Positions 6,557 to 12,852 of a stretch of 12,852 nt of DNA are shown in pieces (positions within the stretch are counted from its first letter, which is position 1; every line of letters starts with the position of its first letter). A program made the position numbers and the translations under genes. The notes beneath the pieces are model-generated. The model had not been told where the DNA came from. It searched no databases and saw only the letters and a list, made by a program, of their open reading frames with translations. The DNA comes from JAKFWF01 sp031365375. Its GTDB lineage: Bacteria > Pseudomonadota > Alphaproteobacteria > Rhizobiales > Hyphomicrobiaceae. The DNA is taken from the NCBI GenBank assembly GCA_031365375.1, contig JANLXZ010000298.1, positions 1-12,852 of the forward strand. Reading direction: 5' to 3'.

Positions 6557-7657
6557 GTGATGTGTAACCCGAACTTCTGGGGAGGGGCACGTTTGCGCCA
6601 AACGCGGCGAAGACGTGATCGCCACCAACGCGACCCAAGAACCATTGTTCGGGTAGAATCTCCCGTTATTGAAGGCGTTTCTCAAACCAAACGCGCCAGA
6701 TCTCTGATTGGTTCGGGTCGTCACCCGAAAAAAGCTGCTGTTTTCACCGCCGTTGCCATCTTAGCCCTTACCATAGGTTTAAGCTGGACCGTTGCGGATG
6801 CATCGGCCGGTGCACTACACAACCTAGAAAGTTACGCTGGCTTCACGGCTGCGCTGCAATTTGTTCTGATGAGCGGTGTAATCGCGACACCGATGTTTGA
6901 TCCGTGCCAAGACCCGTCCCCCGATGACGCAACTACGAAATTGACACAGGCCATCGACGCTGCCCAACTCAATGGCATGCGAAGCCCTCAGCTCAGTCCA
7001 CCGCCCCTCTTCGGCTTCGAAGAGCGACTTATGCGCCAGATCAGTGTCGAATTGCACAATGGCCCAGCACAACTTATTGCTCTTGCGCTCCTTCAACTAG
7101 ACACCTTCCTAGCGCCGTCGCAACGCCGGACGGCACGCAGCGCGACTGAAGCAGCGGAGCCGACCGGCACGATCCGTGCATGTCTTCAGCAGGCGATGCA
7201 TGAAATCCGAACAATATCGGCTGGGCTAGCGCCTGACTTTGATGGACTTTCGCCGACGCAGGTTATCCAATTGGCAGTTAATAATTTTCAAGAACGGACG
7301 CATACTTTGCTTATTTGCAGACTGACCAATCTTCCGGCAACGGCGCCGGTTGAATTGAAAGTCTGTGTTTACAGATTTATTGAAGAAGGCCTTCGCAATG
7401 CGTTCGCACAAGCGAGGGATGCCCGCCATGAAATCGGAGCAACGTGGGAAAGCGGCATTTTGCAAGTCGAGGTGATCAACGCTGGACCGGAAGAGACGTT
7501 TGATGGTCCGGAAGATCCAAAACAACTTGCAAACCGCTGGCTACGTCACCGCGTCGAAACATTTGGCGGCGAGTTCAAGATCGATTCACTGCGTGGGGCT
7601 GGAACTCGCATTGTTGCGCGGTTCAGCGTGAACGAGAGGAATACGTTCGATGACTAA
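6557..7657 (+). CDS. NarL-type membrane sensor histidine kinase with degenerate ATP-binding domain
   Basis: A 366-residue inner-membrane kinase of the HisKA_3/NarX-DegS type. Residues 1-58 are arginine-rich and cytosolic; transmembrane segments lie at about 60-80 and 95-113 with only a short loop between. The H-box is VELHNGPAQL with the phospho-acceptor H167. The N-box region, YRFIEEGLRNAFAQA (272-286), keeps the asparagine N281. The G1 box, normally DDGxGF, reads INAGPEETF (308-316), so its usual aspartate is absent, while the end of the domain, GAGTRIVARFSV (347-358), is normal. Start uncertain: GTG at 6557 and ATG at 6560 are adjacent, and only a weak AAGAG lies nearby. The stop overlaps the next gene by eight bases, so the two form an operon and this is its cognate kinase. 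Lower GC than the genes further right. Confidence 0.85.
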   Translation: MMCNPNFWGGARLRQTRRRRDRHQRDPRTIVRVESPVIEGVSQTKRARSLIGSGRHPKKAAVFTAVAILALTIGLSWTVADASAGALHNLESYAGFTAALQFVLMSGVIATPMFDPCQDPSPDDATTKLTQAIDAAQLNGMRSPQLSPPPLFGFEERLMRQISVELHNGPAQLIALALLQLDTFLAPSQRRTARSATEAAEPTGTIRACLQQAMHEIRTISAGLAPDFDGLSPTQVIQLAVNNFQERTHTLLICRLTNLPATAPVELKVCVYRFIEEGLRNAFAQARDARHEIGATWESGILQVEVINAGPEETFDGPEDPKQLANRWLRHRVETFGGEFKIDSLRGAGTRIVARFSVNERNTFDD

Positions 7658-8291
7658 AAAGATTCGTGTTGTTATAGCTGACGACCATCCGATGTTTCGA
7701 GCCGGCGTTAGTCAAGCTTTGAAAGGTGCTGGAAACTTCGAAGTGGTTGGCGAAGCAAGCAACGCACAGGACGCTATTCAGCTCGCCGAACAGCTGCATC
7801 CACAGATCGTGCTGTTAGACGTGAATATGCCGGGTTGCGGGCTACAAGCCGCAGCCACTATTTTACGCGCTGATCCACGCATTCAAATTGTCATGCTTAC
7901 GGTTTCCGAAACGGAGCAAAGCGTCAATGCTGCTCTGGAAGCGGGCGCCAAGGGTTATATCTTGAAGGGTGCCAGCAGCGTGGAACTTATCCGCGTATTG
8001 GAAGGCATTTGCGATGGAGAAGCTTACGTGACGCCAGCACTCGCCGCCAAGTTGCTTACACAGTTGCGTCAAAAACCGCCGGTCCGTGAACGCAACACAC
8101 TTTCCGATCTAACTTCCCGCGAAGAGGAAATTTTGGCTCACGCCGCACGCGGTTTAACGAACAAGGAAATAGCGCGAAGTTTGACGTTGAGCGAAAAGAC
8201 CGTCAAACACTACATGACAAATGTCTTGCATAAGCTTCAGGTGCGCAATCGCGTAGAGGCGGTAATTCAAATGCGACGGCAATTGCAGTAA
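7650..8291 (+). CDS. NarL/FixJ-family (LuxR-type HTH) response regulator
   Basis: A 213-residue cytoplasmic transcription regulator. The receiver domain (about 5-122) has the acidic pair D11/D12, phospho-acceptor D57 in LLDVNMPG, T84 in VMLT and K106 in YILKG. A LuxR/GerE DNA-binding domain follows at about 152-208, with LTSREEEILAHAARGLTNKE and the recognition-helix region LSEKTVKHYMTNVLHKL. All catalytic receiver residues are present, so it should be phosphorylatable by the kinase encoded immediately upstream. The ATG at 7650 lies inside the end of that kinase gene (eight-base overlap), with GAGAGGA upstream. Target genes are unknown; the tandem repeat before the kinase gene is one possible autoregulatory site, by inference only. 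Confidence 0.94.
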   Translation: MTKKIRVVIADDHPMFRAGVSQALKGAGNFEVVGEASNAQDAIQLAEQLHPQIVLLDVNMPGCGLQAAATILRADPRIQIVMLTVSETEQSVNAALEAGAKGYILKGASSVELIRVLEGICDGEAYVTPALAAKLLTQLRQKPPVRERNTLSDLTSREEEILAHAARGLTNKEIARSLTLSEKTVKHYMTNVLHKLQVRNRVEAVIQMRRQLQ

Positions 8292-8328
8292 CCCAATAAT
8301 TACAGCAGATTAATTACGACGCTAGGCT

Positions 8329-8348
8329 TTGCTACCGGCAATTTTTTT
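8329..8348 (+). terminator. Weak candidate Rho-independent terminator after the NarL-type regulator
   Basis: TTGC (8329-8332) and GCAA (8338-8341) form a short stem with a five-base loop, followed by seven Ts (8342-8348), about 40 bases after the regulator stop. The stem is only four pairs, so efficiency is doubtful, but the T-run and location fit. The 138-base gap must also hold the promoter of the next gene, which I could not assign. Confidence 0.3.
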
Positions 8349-8430
8349 GCGCTGACGATTATATCAAGTATTTCTCTACTACCGTGAGGTCGGTATTTAC
8401 ACCGAGTTTGATGAACGCTGGAAAGCGCCG

Positions 8431-9093
8431 ATGAAAGTTCTCGTAGTCGAGGATGAGATCGAAATCGCCAACGATATCATGGCGGGGCTCGAGGATGCCG
8501 GCTTCGCGACACAGTCGTGCAACAATGGTCAGGACGCGTGGTTCCTGGGAAGTACCGAAACATACGACGCCATCGTTCTTGATCTTGGTTTGCCGCAACT
8601 CGACGGCTTAACGGTTCTTCGGCGTCTGCGATCGGAGCAGGTTACGGTGCCAGTCATCGTACTGACGGCGCGTGGCAGCTGGGCAGAACGCGTCGAAGGC
8701 ATCAACACCGGCGCTGATGATTACTTGCCGAAACCGTTTCAAATGGCCGAACTTGTCGCTCGTCTACGGGGCCTGCTTCGGCGTGCTCACGGAGTTTCAA
8801 GCCCGCTGCTGTCGGCTGGCTCGTTACGATTGGACACCGCCCAAATGGAGGTAACAGTCGATGGCCGTCAAACCCATCTTACGCCTCTCGAATTCCGGCT
8901 GGTGAGTTACATGATGCACCACAAAGGCCGGGTCGTTTCCCGCGAAGAGCTCAAGGACCACGTCTACGGTCAGGATGACGGGCGGGACGACAATGCCGTC
9001 GAAGCAATGATTACACGGCTGCGCCGGAAACTGGGCGCGGACACTATCGAGACCCGTCGCGGCCACGGTTATTGCATGAGGGTGAGCGATTGA
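8431..9093 (+). CDS. OmpR/PhoP-family response regulator
   Basis: A 220-residue DNA-binding response regulator. The receiver domain has E7/D8 in VVEDE, phospho-acceptor D51 in IVLDLGLP, T79 in VLTARG and K101 in YLPKPF. A winged-helix domain occupies about 125-218: LTPLEFRLVSYMMHHKGRVV, then EAMITRLRRKLG and the wing ETRRGHGYCM. Length and motifs match PhoP/QseB-type regulators. The start ATG has GGAAAG upstream. The stop and the start of the kinase gene overlap in TGATG, so the pair is co-translated and very likely cognate. The name phoP is plausible, but several OmpR subfamilies look alike, so I leave the symbol empty. Confidence 0.95.
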   Translation: MKVLVVEDEIEIANDIMAGLEDAGFATQSCNNGQDAWFLGSTETYDAIVLDLGLPQLDGLTVLRRLRSEQVTVPVIVLTARGSWAERVEGINTGADDYLPKPFQMAELVARLRGLLRRAHGVSSPLLSAGSLRLDTAQMEVTVDGRQTHLTPLEFRLVSYMMHHKGRVVSREELKDHVYGQDDGRDDNAVEAMITRLRRKLGADTIETRRGHGYCMRVSD

Positions 9094-10448
9094 TGGCGCC
9101 GTTGTCGCTCCGCTTTCGGTTGGTGGCTGCGTGGGTGGTGTTCGTCCTGTTGATCCTGCAAGCCTCTGCCCTCGGGCTGCGCCTTTTGTTCGAGCGCAAT
9201 ATTACCAATAAGATCATGGCCGAACTGACCCTCGACATCCGCCGGCTTGTCCGCGGTATCGACGTCGCGGATGTTGGCGAGATCAAGCTGTTGGATACGC
9301 CGACCGACCCGCAATACTTGTCTGCTCACGGTGGGCGCTACTGGCAAGTTTCCCATAACGGAACGGCTCTGCGCTCACCGTCCTTGTGGAAGCACCAACT
9401 CGCAGTTGTTCCCGACGAGACGACCCGACTTGGCCCGAGGCGCGTTCATGTGACCGGACCAGACGATCAGGCTCTCGTCGGAATGGCGAGAACGGTTTCA
9501 GTCGGCGAGGATGGTCGCCGCTCCGAGGTCCATCTTGTGGCGGCGATCAACGATGCCGACATCCAGGTGGCGATCAGCGACTTTTCCTCAGAACTTTACT
9601 TAAGCCTTGCCGGCTTGTCGGTCTTACTTCTATTGGCGGCGGCAGTTCACGTCACGATTGGCTTGCGGCCACTGGGGGACCTCAAGGATCGCCTGCAATC
9701 CGTGCGCAACGGCGAGATTAGGCGGCTCGAAGGCGCATTCCCGAGTGAAGTGATGCCCCTGGTCGCGGAGACGAACGCCCTTCTCGAGGCACAGGACGAG
9801 GCGTTGGATCTCGCCCGGACGCGAGCCAGCAATTTGGCTCATGGTCTAAAGACGCCGCTTGCCGTTATGGCGACCCACAGTCGTCAGCTGCGACGGCGCG
9901 GCGATCAAACGCTCGCCGACGCAATTGACCGTCAGGTGGAAGCCATGCGCCGCCATGTCGAACGGGAACTTGCGCGCACCCGCGCCCGGGCGACCGGGAC
10001 CGCCCGGTATCGCCGCATCGAGTCTGCCCCGATCATCGCCGAGATTGCTTCCGCCCTACAGCACTTGCCGAAGGGACAAACGATCAAGTGGCAAATCGCC
10101 GTCGCCGAGCCATTGCGATTATCGGTGGACCGAGCCGACTTCGTCGACATCATGGCAAACCTCCTCGACAACGGGCAAAAATGGGCCCGCAGCAAGATAC
10201 AGATTAACGGACGATCGTTCGACGGCCGAGCAATCTTCACGGTCGACGATGACGGCCCCGGTGTGCCGGACGAAGATTTCGTGCGCATACTGCAGCGCGG
10301 CGAGCGCGCCGATATAACGACACCCGGCACCGGCCTTGGCCTCGCCATCGTCAACGATCTGGTTTTATTGTACGGCGGTAAATTGGAACTGGCACATAGC
10401 GCGTTGGGTGGACTGCGTGCGGCCGTCGAATTGCCTCATAGCGCCTAA
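9093..10448 (+). CDS. PhoQ-like membrane sensor histidine kinase
   Basis: A 451-residue inner-membrane sensor kinase. Transmembrane segments at about 12-34 and 170-190 enclose a periplasmic sensor of about 135 residues. A HAMP-like region precedes the H-box NLAHGLKTPLAVM with phospho-acceptor H250, which closely resembles the LKTPLAV form seen in PhoQ. The ATPase domain is complete: N-box NLLDN (356-360), G1 DDDGPG (385-390), G2 GTGLGLAIV (412-420). I see no acidic cluster in the periplasmic region like that of enterobacterial PhoQ, so the signal may differ. I chose the ATG at 9093 because it overlaps the regulator stop in TGATG with GAGGGTGA upstream; an ATG at 9072 is in frame but inside the regulator gene. 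Confidence 0.94.
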   Translation: MAPLSLRFRLVAAWVVFVLLILQASALGLRLLFERNITNKIMAELTLDIRRLVRGIDVADVGEIKLLDTPTDPQYLSAHGGRYWQVSHNGTALRSPSLWKHQLAVVPDETTRLGPRRVHVTGPDDQALVGMARTVSVGEDGRRSEVHLVAAINDADIQVAISDFSSELYLSLAGLSVLLLLAAAVHVTIGLRPLGDLKDRLQSVRNGEIRRLEGAFPSEVMPLVAETNALLEAQDEALDLARTRASNLAHGLKTPLAVMATHSRQLRRRGDQTLADAIDRQVEAMRRHVERELARTRARATGTARYRRIESAPIIAEIASALQHLPKGQTIKWQIAVAEPLRLSVDRADFVDIMANLLDNGQKWARSKIQINGRSFDGRAIFTVDDDGPGVPDEDFVRILQRGERADITTPGTGLGLAIVNDLVLLYGGKLELAHSALGGLRAAVELPHSA

Positions 10449-10525
10449 CAGCGAAGCGAATATCGACACTCTTCATCAACAGCGGCCGCGCGCAGTGGCC
10501 TCTTCGTCGGGAATTTTGAGCGGGG

Positions 10526-10556
10526 TTTACACGACAAATCGCCGATTCCGTGTTAT
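10526..10556 (+). promoter_or_regulatory. Possible sigma70-type promoter before the pseudopilin genes
   Basis: TTTACA at 10526-10531 and TGTTAT at 10551-10556 resemble -35 and -10 boxes, but the 19-base spacer is long (18 if TTACAC is used). The site is in the roughly 200-base gap between the kinase gene and gspH, which otherwise holds nothing recognisable. Weak call from pattern alone. Confidence 0.25.
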
Positions 10557-10647
10557 GGTGTGTCCCCACGAATACACAAAACTGGCCCGTTCGAAAGCAG
10601 GGTTCGTCGATGTTCGCGCTCAAGAGCCAGTTCACAGAGAGCGGCCA

Positions 10648-11127
10648 ATGAGCGACCTTGGGACGCGTTCTGAACCGCCCATCAACGATCACGGTTTCAC
10701 GTTATTGGAGATGCTCGTGGTGCTCGCGATCATGTCGATGACGATTGCCGCTACCACGATTTCCATCAGGGGCTCGGGCGGAGTGGTCCGCGTACAACCG
10801 CTCGCCGTTCGAGTAGCAGCAGACCTCAAGCTGGCACGCGCCGAAGCCATTGCGCAGAACCGCTCCGTCGAGGTGGCCTTCAATGCCGTCACGCACGCGT
10901 ACCAAGTTCAAGGCAGCCGATCGCCCGTTGCGTTGCCAAGCTCAATTGGATTTACGTTGGCGACGCCAGAGGAATTCCGCCGCAGCGCGGATGGCGCTCA
11001 TCTGATCTTTTTCGCCGACGGCAGCTCGACCGGGGGACGCCTTACGCTTTCCGACAAACGCCTCTCGATTACATTGATAGTCGATTGGCTTACGGGCGCC
11101 GTTACGGCAACCAAATCCGCCCTATGA
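10648..11127 (+). CDS. gspH: GspH-type type II secretion minor pseudopilin
   Basis: A 159-residue minor pseudopilin, processed by the prepilin peptidase and inserted in the inner membrane, where it helps form the tip of the type II secretion pseudopilus. The prepilin site is DHG|FTLLEMLVVLAIM: cleavage after G16, Phe17 at +1, Glu21 at +5, followed by the hydrophobic N-terminal helix. The segment VAADLKLARAEAIAQNRSVEV and the late FFADGSSTGGRLTL are characteristic of GspH/FimT proteins. I chose the ATG at 10648 because it gives a short, normal leader peptide; the frame is open upstream into the kinase gene, but that extension is not prepilin-like. It overlaps gspI by four bases (ATGA). Confidence 0.9.
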   Translation: MSDLGTRSEPPINDHGFTLLEMLVVLAIMSMTIAATTISIRGSGGVVRVQPLAVRVAADLKLARAEAIAQNRSVEVAFNAVTHAYQVQGSRSPVALPSSIGFTLATPEEFRRSADGAHLIFFADGSSTGGRLTLSDKRLSITLIVDWLTGAVTATKSAL

Positions 11128-11534
11128 CCCGCGACGAACCATCCGGGCGGGGGCGAGGCGATGACGGATCGGGCATCATCGAGGCGATTGTTGCGCTGAT
11201 TGTGATTGCCGTCGGACTGTCGGCGTTTTGCCAGGCAGCGGGCAATGCCTATCGCACGGCTGGACGCCTGAAGTTGCACAGCGCAGCGTTGGCCGTTACG
11301 CGCGCGCACTTGGACCTGCTCGCAAAAGACGGCGACGTGCTGCAAGAAGGCAAGACTAGTGGCCGCTACCCAAATGATCTGCCTTGGCGCCTGACGGTCG
11401 CGTCGCTCGCGCCGAGTCTTGAAAACGCGGGCTCGCAGGTGCGGCCATATTGGATCACGCTGGAGACATTCGATCGACGCGGCATGTCACTTGTCAAGCT
11501 GGAGACCGCCAAATTGATCCGCGAGGCGCCATGA
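11124..11534 (+). CDS. gspI: GspI-type type II secretion minor pseudopilin
   Basis: A 136-residue minor pseudopilin. The prepilin-like site is DDG|SGIIEAIVALIVIAVGL: cleavage after G15, Ser16 at +1 instead of the usual Phe, and Glu20 at +5. The hydrophobic helix is followed by AFCQAAGNAYRTAGRLKLHSAA and ALAVTRAHLDLLAKDG, in the GspI pattern. The start ATG overlaps the gspH stop, and its own stop overlaps the gspJ start (both ATGA), so the three are translationally coupled. Assignment to GspI rests on length, pilin helix and its position between gspH and gspJ; the globular part is less conserved. Confidence 0.82.
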   Translation: MTRDEPSGRGRGDDGSGIIEAIVALIVIAVGLSAFCQAAGNAYRTAGRLKLHSAALAVTRAHLDLLAKDGDVLQEGKTSGRYPNDLPWRLTVASLAPSLENAGSQVRPYWITLETFDRRGMSLVKLETAKLIREAP

Positions 11535-12223
11535 CGAGGCCTCACTTCGCCAAGGCCGGATCTCGGTGCGATTCAGGCTTCACCCTCATCGAAATGTTGG
11601 TCGCTCTATCGTTGCTGGCTCTCATTTCCTCTGTACTCGCAGCAAGTATCGGTACCGCCCGGATGGCGCTTGCGTTTGTTGAGCGATCGGCAGCCGTCGC
11701 ACCTGTTCAAGGCACGCAAGCGTTCTTCCGCTCCGCCCTCGCACAGGCCCGGCCGATCCAGCGGGACGGCACGAGCGGCAGTGACTTGAGTTTTCTTGGG
11801 GCGCCTTCCGCAATGACGTTCAACACGTCGTATTCTCCGCGCGCGCAATTCGAGGGGCTCTACCGCATCGAGATCGGCTTTGAGCCGTCAACGGATCAAC
11901 GAGCAGGTGGTGAACTCATTTTGACGCAGACGATGGTGCGGCCGCTGGCTGGCGAAGACCAAGTACCGCCCCCGGTTGCGCGTCGCCGATCGCGACTGCT
12001 CGAAAATGTTCGGTCAGTGGAATTCAATTATTTCGGTGCTCTCGACGACGATGGCATCCTGAGATGGCGGCCGACCTGGGTTCACCTCGACAAATTACCG
12101 CGTCTCGTTGCTGTCGATGTGCAGTTCGGCAAAACGGACACCCGCAGGTGGCAACGATTGATCTTACCACTTTTTGTTTCTGATGCTTCGAGCGTGCCGT
12201 GCCCGCCGAGGCGCTCCTGCTGA
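11531..12223 (+). CDS. gspJ: GspJ-type type II secretion minor pseudopilin
   Basis: A 230-residue minor pseudopilin, expected to form a tip complex with GspI and, where present, GspK. The prepilin site is DSG|FTLIEMLVALSLLALISS: cleavage after G16, Phe17 at +1, Glu21 at +5. The length is normal for GspJ and larger than GspH/GspI. Later features are FFRSALAQARPI, YRIEIGFEP and a C-terminal LPRLVAVDVQFG segment, in keeping with the GspJ beta-sheet domain. The start overlaps the gspI stop by four bases. No gspK follows directly. Confidence 0.88.
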   Translation: MTRPHFAKAGSRCDSGFTLIEMLVALSLLALISSVLAASIGTARMALAFVERSAAVAPVQGTQAFFRSALAQARPIQRDGTSGSDLSFLGAPSAMTFNTSYSPRAQFEGLYRIEIGFEPSTDQRAGGELILTQTMVRPLAGEDQVPPPVARRRSRLLENVRSVEFNYFGALDDDGILRWRPTWVHLDKLPRLVAVDVQFGKTDTRRWQRLILPLFVSDASSVPCPPRRSC

Positions 12224-12512
12224 CGTCAGACTAAGGTCTGAAAACATCGGCCTAAAGGCGGTCAGCTTACCGACTATCGTTGGGAGCTGCGCGCACCACA
12301 AGTCGCCAATATTCGCGCCTCCTTCGTCCGTATCGATTCCTTCGCCACCTCAATATCGTCGACGAATGGCAGGCGGAATTGTGTTTCTCCGAACGGAGGT
12401 TGCGCAAACGAGCTTGCGGTAAATGCGAACGAGTGACGTCGTTCGATGTTCCGGGGCCCTCGATATTTGGGGGCAGCAATGTCGGCAATTTCGTCGACCT
12501 GTGGAGGCTAAC
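12224..12512 (+). other. Intergenic region after gspJ; no gene recognised
   Basis: 289 bases between gspJ and the next gene. A short open frame from about 12280 lacks a ribosome site and any pseudopilin motif, and I do not call it. Directly at its left end lies a six-base hairpin (12226-12241). No gspK-like prepilin site is seen in any frame. Confidence 0.5.
12226..12241 (+). repeat. Small perfect hairpin directly after gspJ
   Basis: TCAGAC (12226-12231) and GTCTGA (12236-12241) pair perfectly around a TAAG loop three bases after the gspJ stop. It is followed by AAAAC, not Ts, so it is not a standard intrinsic terminator for the plus strand. It could stabilise the 3' end of the gspHIJ message. 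Confidence 0.4.
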
Positions 12513-12852
12513 ATGCGTACCGCATTGATCGATAGTTTACGGCGTGCCTTTGGCAGCGAGGCTGTGCGCGAGCGCAGCTCCTCCAATAGGCCATTGATGA
12601 TTTCGGCCGGCATCCTGGCGCTGACGGTTGCCGCAGGGTTGGCGATTGGCATGAGTGACGTCTATGCCAAAGGCGGCACGGCGAAGCCACCAGGTGGTGG
12701 TGGTGGCGGCAATACCGCCATTCCGACTGTCACAATTCTGCCGCCGGCGGGGCCGGCTTTGATTGCCCCCGCCGGTATTACCTCAAATGGTTTCTCAATC
12801 ACGGGACACGTTCAAAGTGTAACTGGACCGGGATGCCCAGCTGCAGCAGGTG
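12513..12852 (+). CDS. Unrecognised exported or membrane-anchored protein with glycine run (partial, 3' end outside window)
   Basis: At least 113 residues, open to the right edge. I do not recognise the family. A strong Shine-Dalgarno (GGAGG, six bases before the ATG at 12513) fixes the start. The N-terminus is basic (MRTALIDSLRRAF), then a hydrophobic segment at about 28-46 (PLMISAGILALTVAAGLAIG) acts as a signal peptide or membrane anchor, with a possible cleavage after VYA (50-52). A short KGGTAKPP stretch and six consecutive glycines (61-66) form a flexible linker, followed by a Pro/Ala-rich segment and the start of what may be a beta-rich domain (GITSNGFSITGHVQSVTG, about 88-105). Placement after gspHIJ makes a secreted substrate or accessory of the type II system possible; this is inference. 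Confidence 0.75.
   Translation, partial: MRTALIDSLRRAFGSEAVRERSSSNRPLMISAGILALTVAAGLAIGMSDVYAKGGTAKPPGGGGGGNTAIPTVTILPPAGPALIAPAGITSNGFSITGHVQSVTGPGCPAAAG

Noticed and set aside
9859..10317. A 152-codon plus-strand frame inside the PhoQ-like kinase gene
   Set aside because: Alternate frame of a kinase whose H-box, N-box and G-boxes are all in the other frame.
12280..12528. A short plus-strand frame between gspJ and the last gene
   Set aside because: No ribosome site, cysteine/arginine-rich composition, and it runs into the well-supported start at 12513.
1..12852. CRISPR arrays, tRNA or rRNA genes, and complete insertion sequences
   Set aside because: I looked for regularly spaced repeats, cloverleaf-like segments and paired terminal repeats flanking a transposase and saw none; only one two-copy tandem repeat and small hairpins were found.

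Overview
The window looks like chromosomal DNA from an alphaproteobacterium, probably of the order Hyphomicrobiales (Bradyrhizobium/Xanthobacteraceae-like). This is inferred from gene content and composition: a fused LivM-LivG transporter subunit, a Tat-like leader on the binding protein, high-GC coding DNA with many GTG/ATG overlapping starts, and a PhoP/PhoQ-like pair next to type II secretion pseudopilins. I cannot name a species from the sequence alone.

Left block (about 1-5523, minus strand). One operon runs, in transcription order: mandelate-racemase-type enolase-superfamily enzyme, LivK-type periplasmic binding protein, LivH permease, a fused LivM permease/LivG ATPase, and LivF ATPase, which leaves the window at its left edge. 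Junctions are tight: livH and livMG overlap by one base and livMG and livF by 20 bases. The exception is the livK-livH gap, which holds two inverted repeats. An enolase-superfamily enzyme at the head of the operon suggests that the imported compound is a hydroxy acid or similar carboxylate that the enzyme racemises or dehydrates, and not necessarily leucine.

Middle block (about 5698-6556). A 123-residue minus-strand ORF resembles the N-terminal DEDD domain of IS110/IS1111 transposases, but its catalytic acids are mostly replaced. It is followed by nearly 490 bases of AT-rich non-coding DNA that contains an imperfect palindrome and a 20-base tandem duplication.

Right block (6557-12852, plus strand). 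Two two-component systems follow each other: a NarL-type pair (membrane sensor kinase with a degenerate ATP-binding domain, then a LuxR-type regulator), and an OmpR/PhoP-type regulator with a PhoQ-like kinase. Next come three overlapping pseudopilin genes, gspH-gspI-gspJ, and then, after 289 bases where gspK might be expected, the start of an unrecognised exported or membrane-anchored protein with a glycine run. The kinase/regulator pair at 6557-8291 and the DNA before it are visibly lower in GC than the flanks: sampled 60-base stretches gave 45% at 6421-6480, 52% at 7681-7740 and 68% at 9721-9780. I saw no tRNA, rRNA, CRISPR array or complete mobile element.
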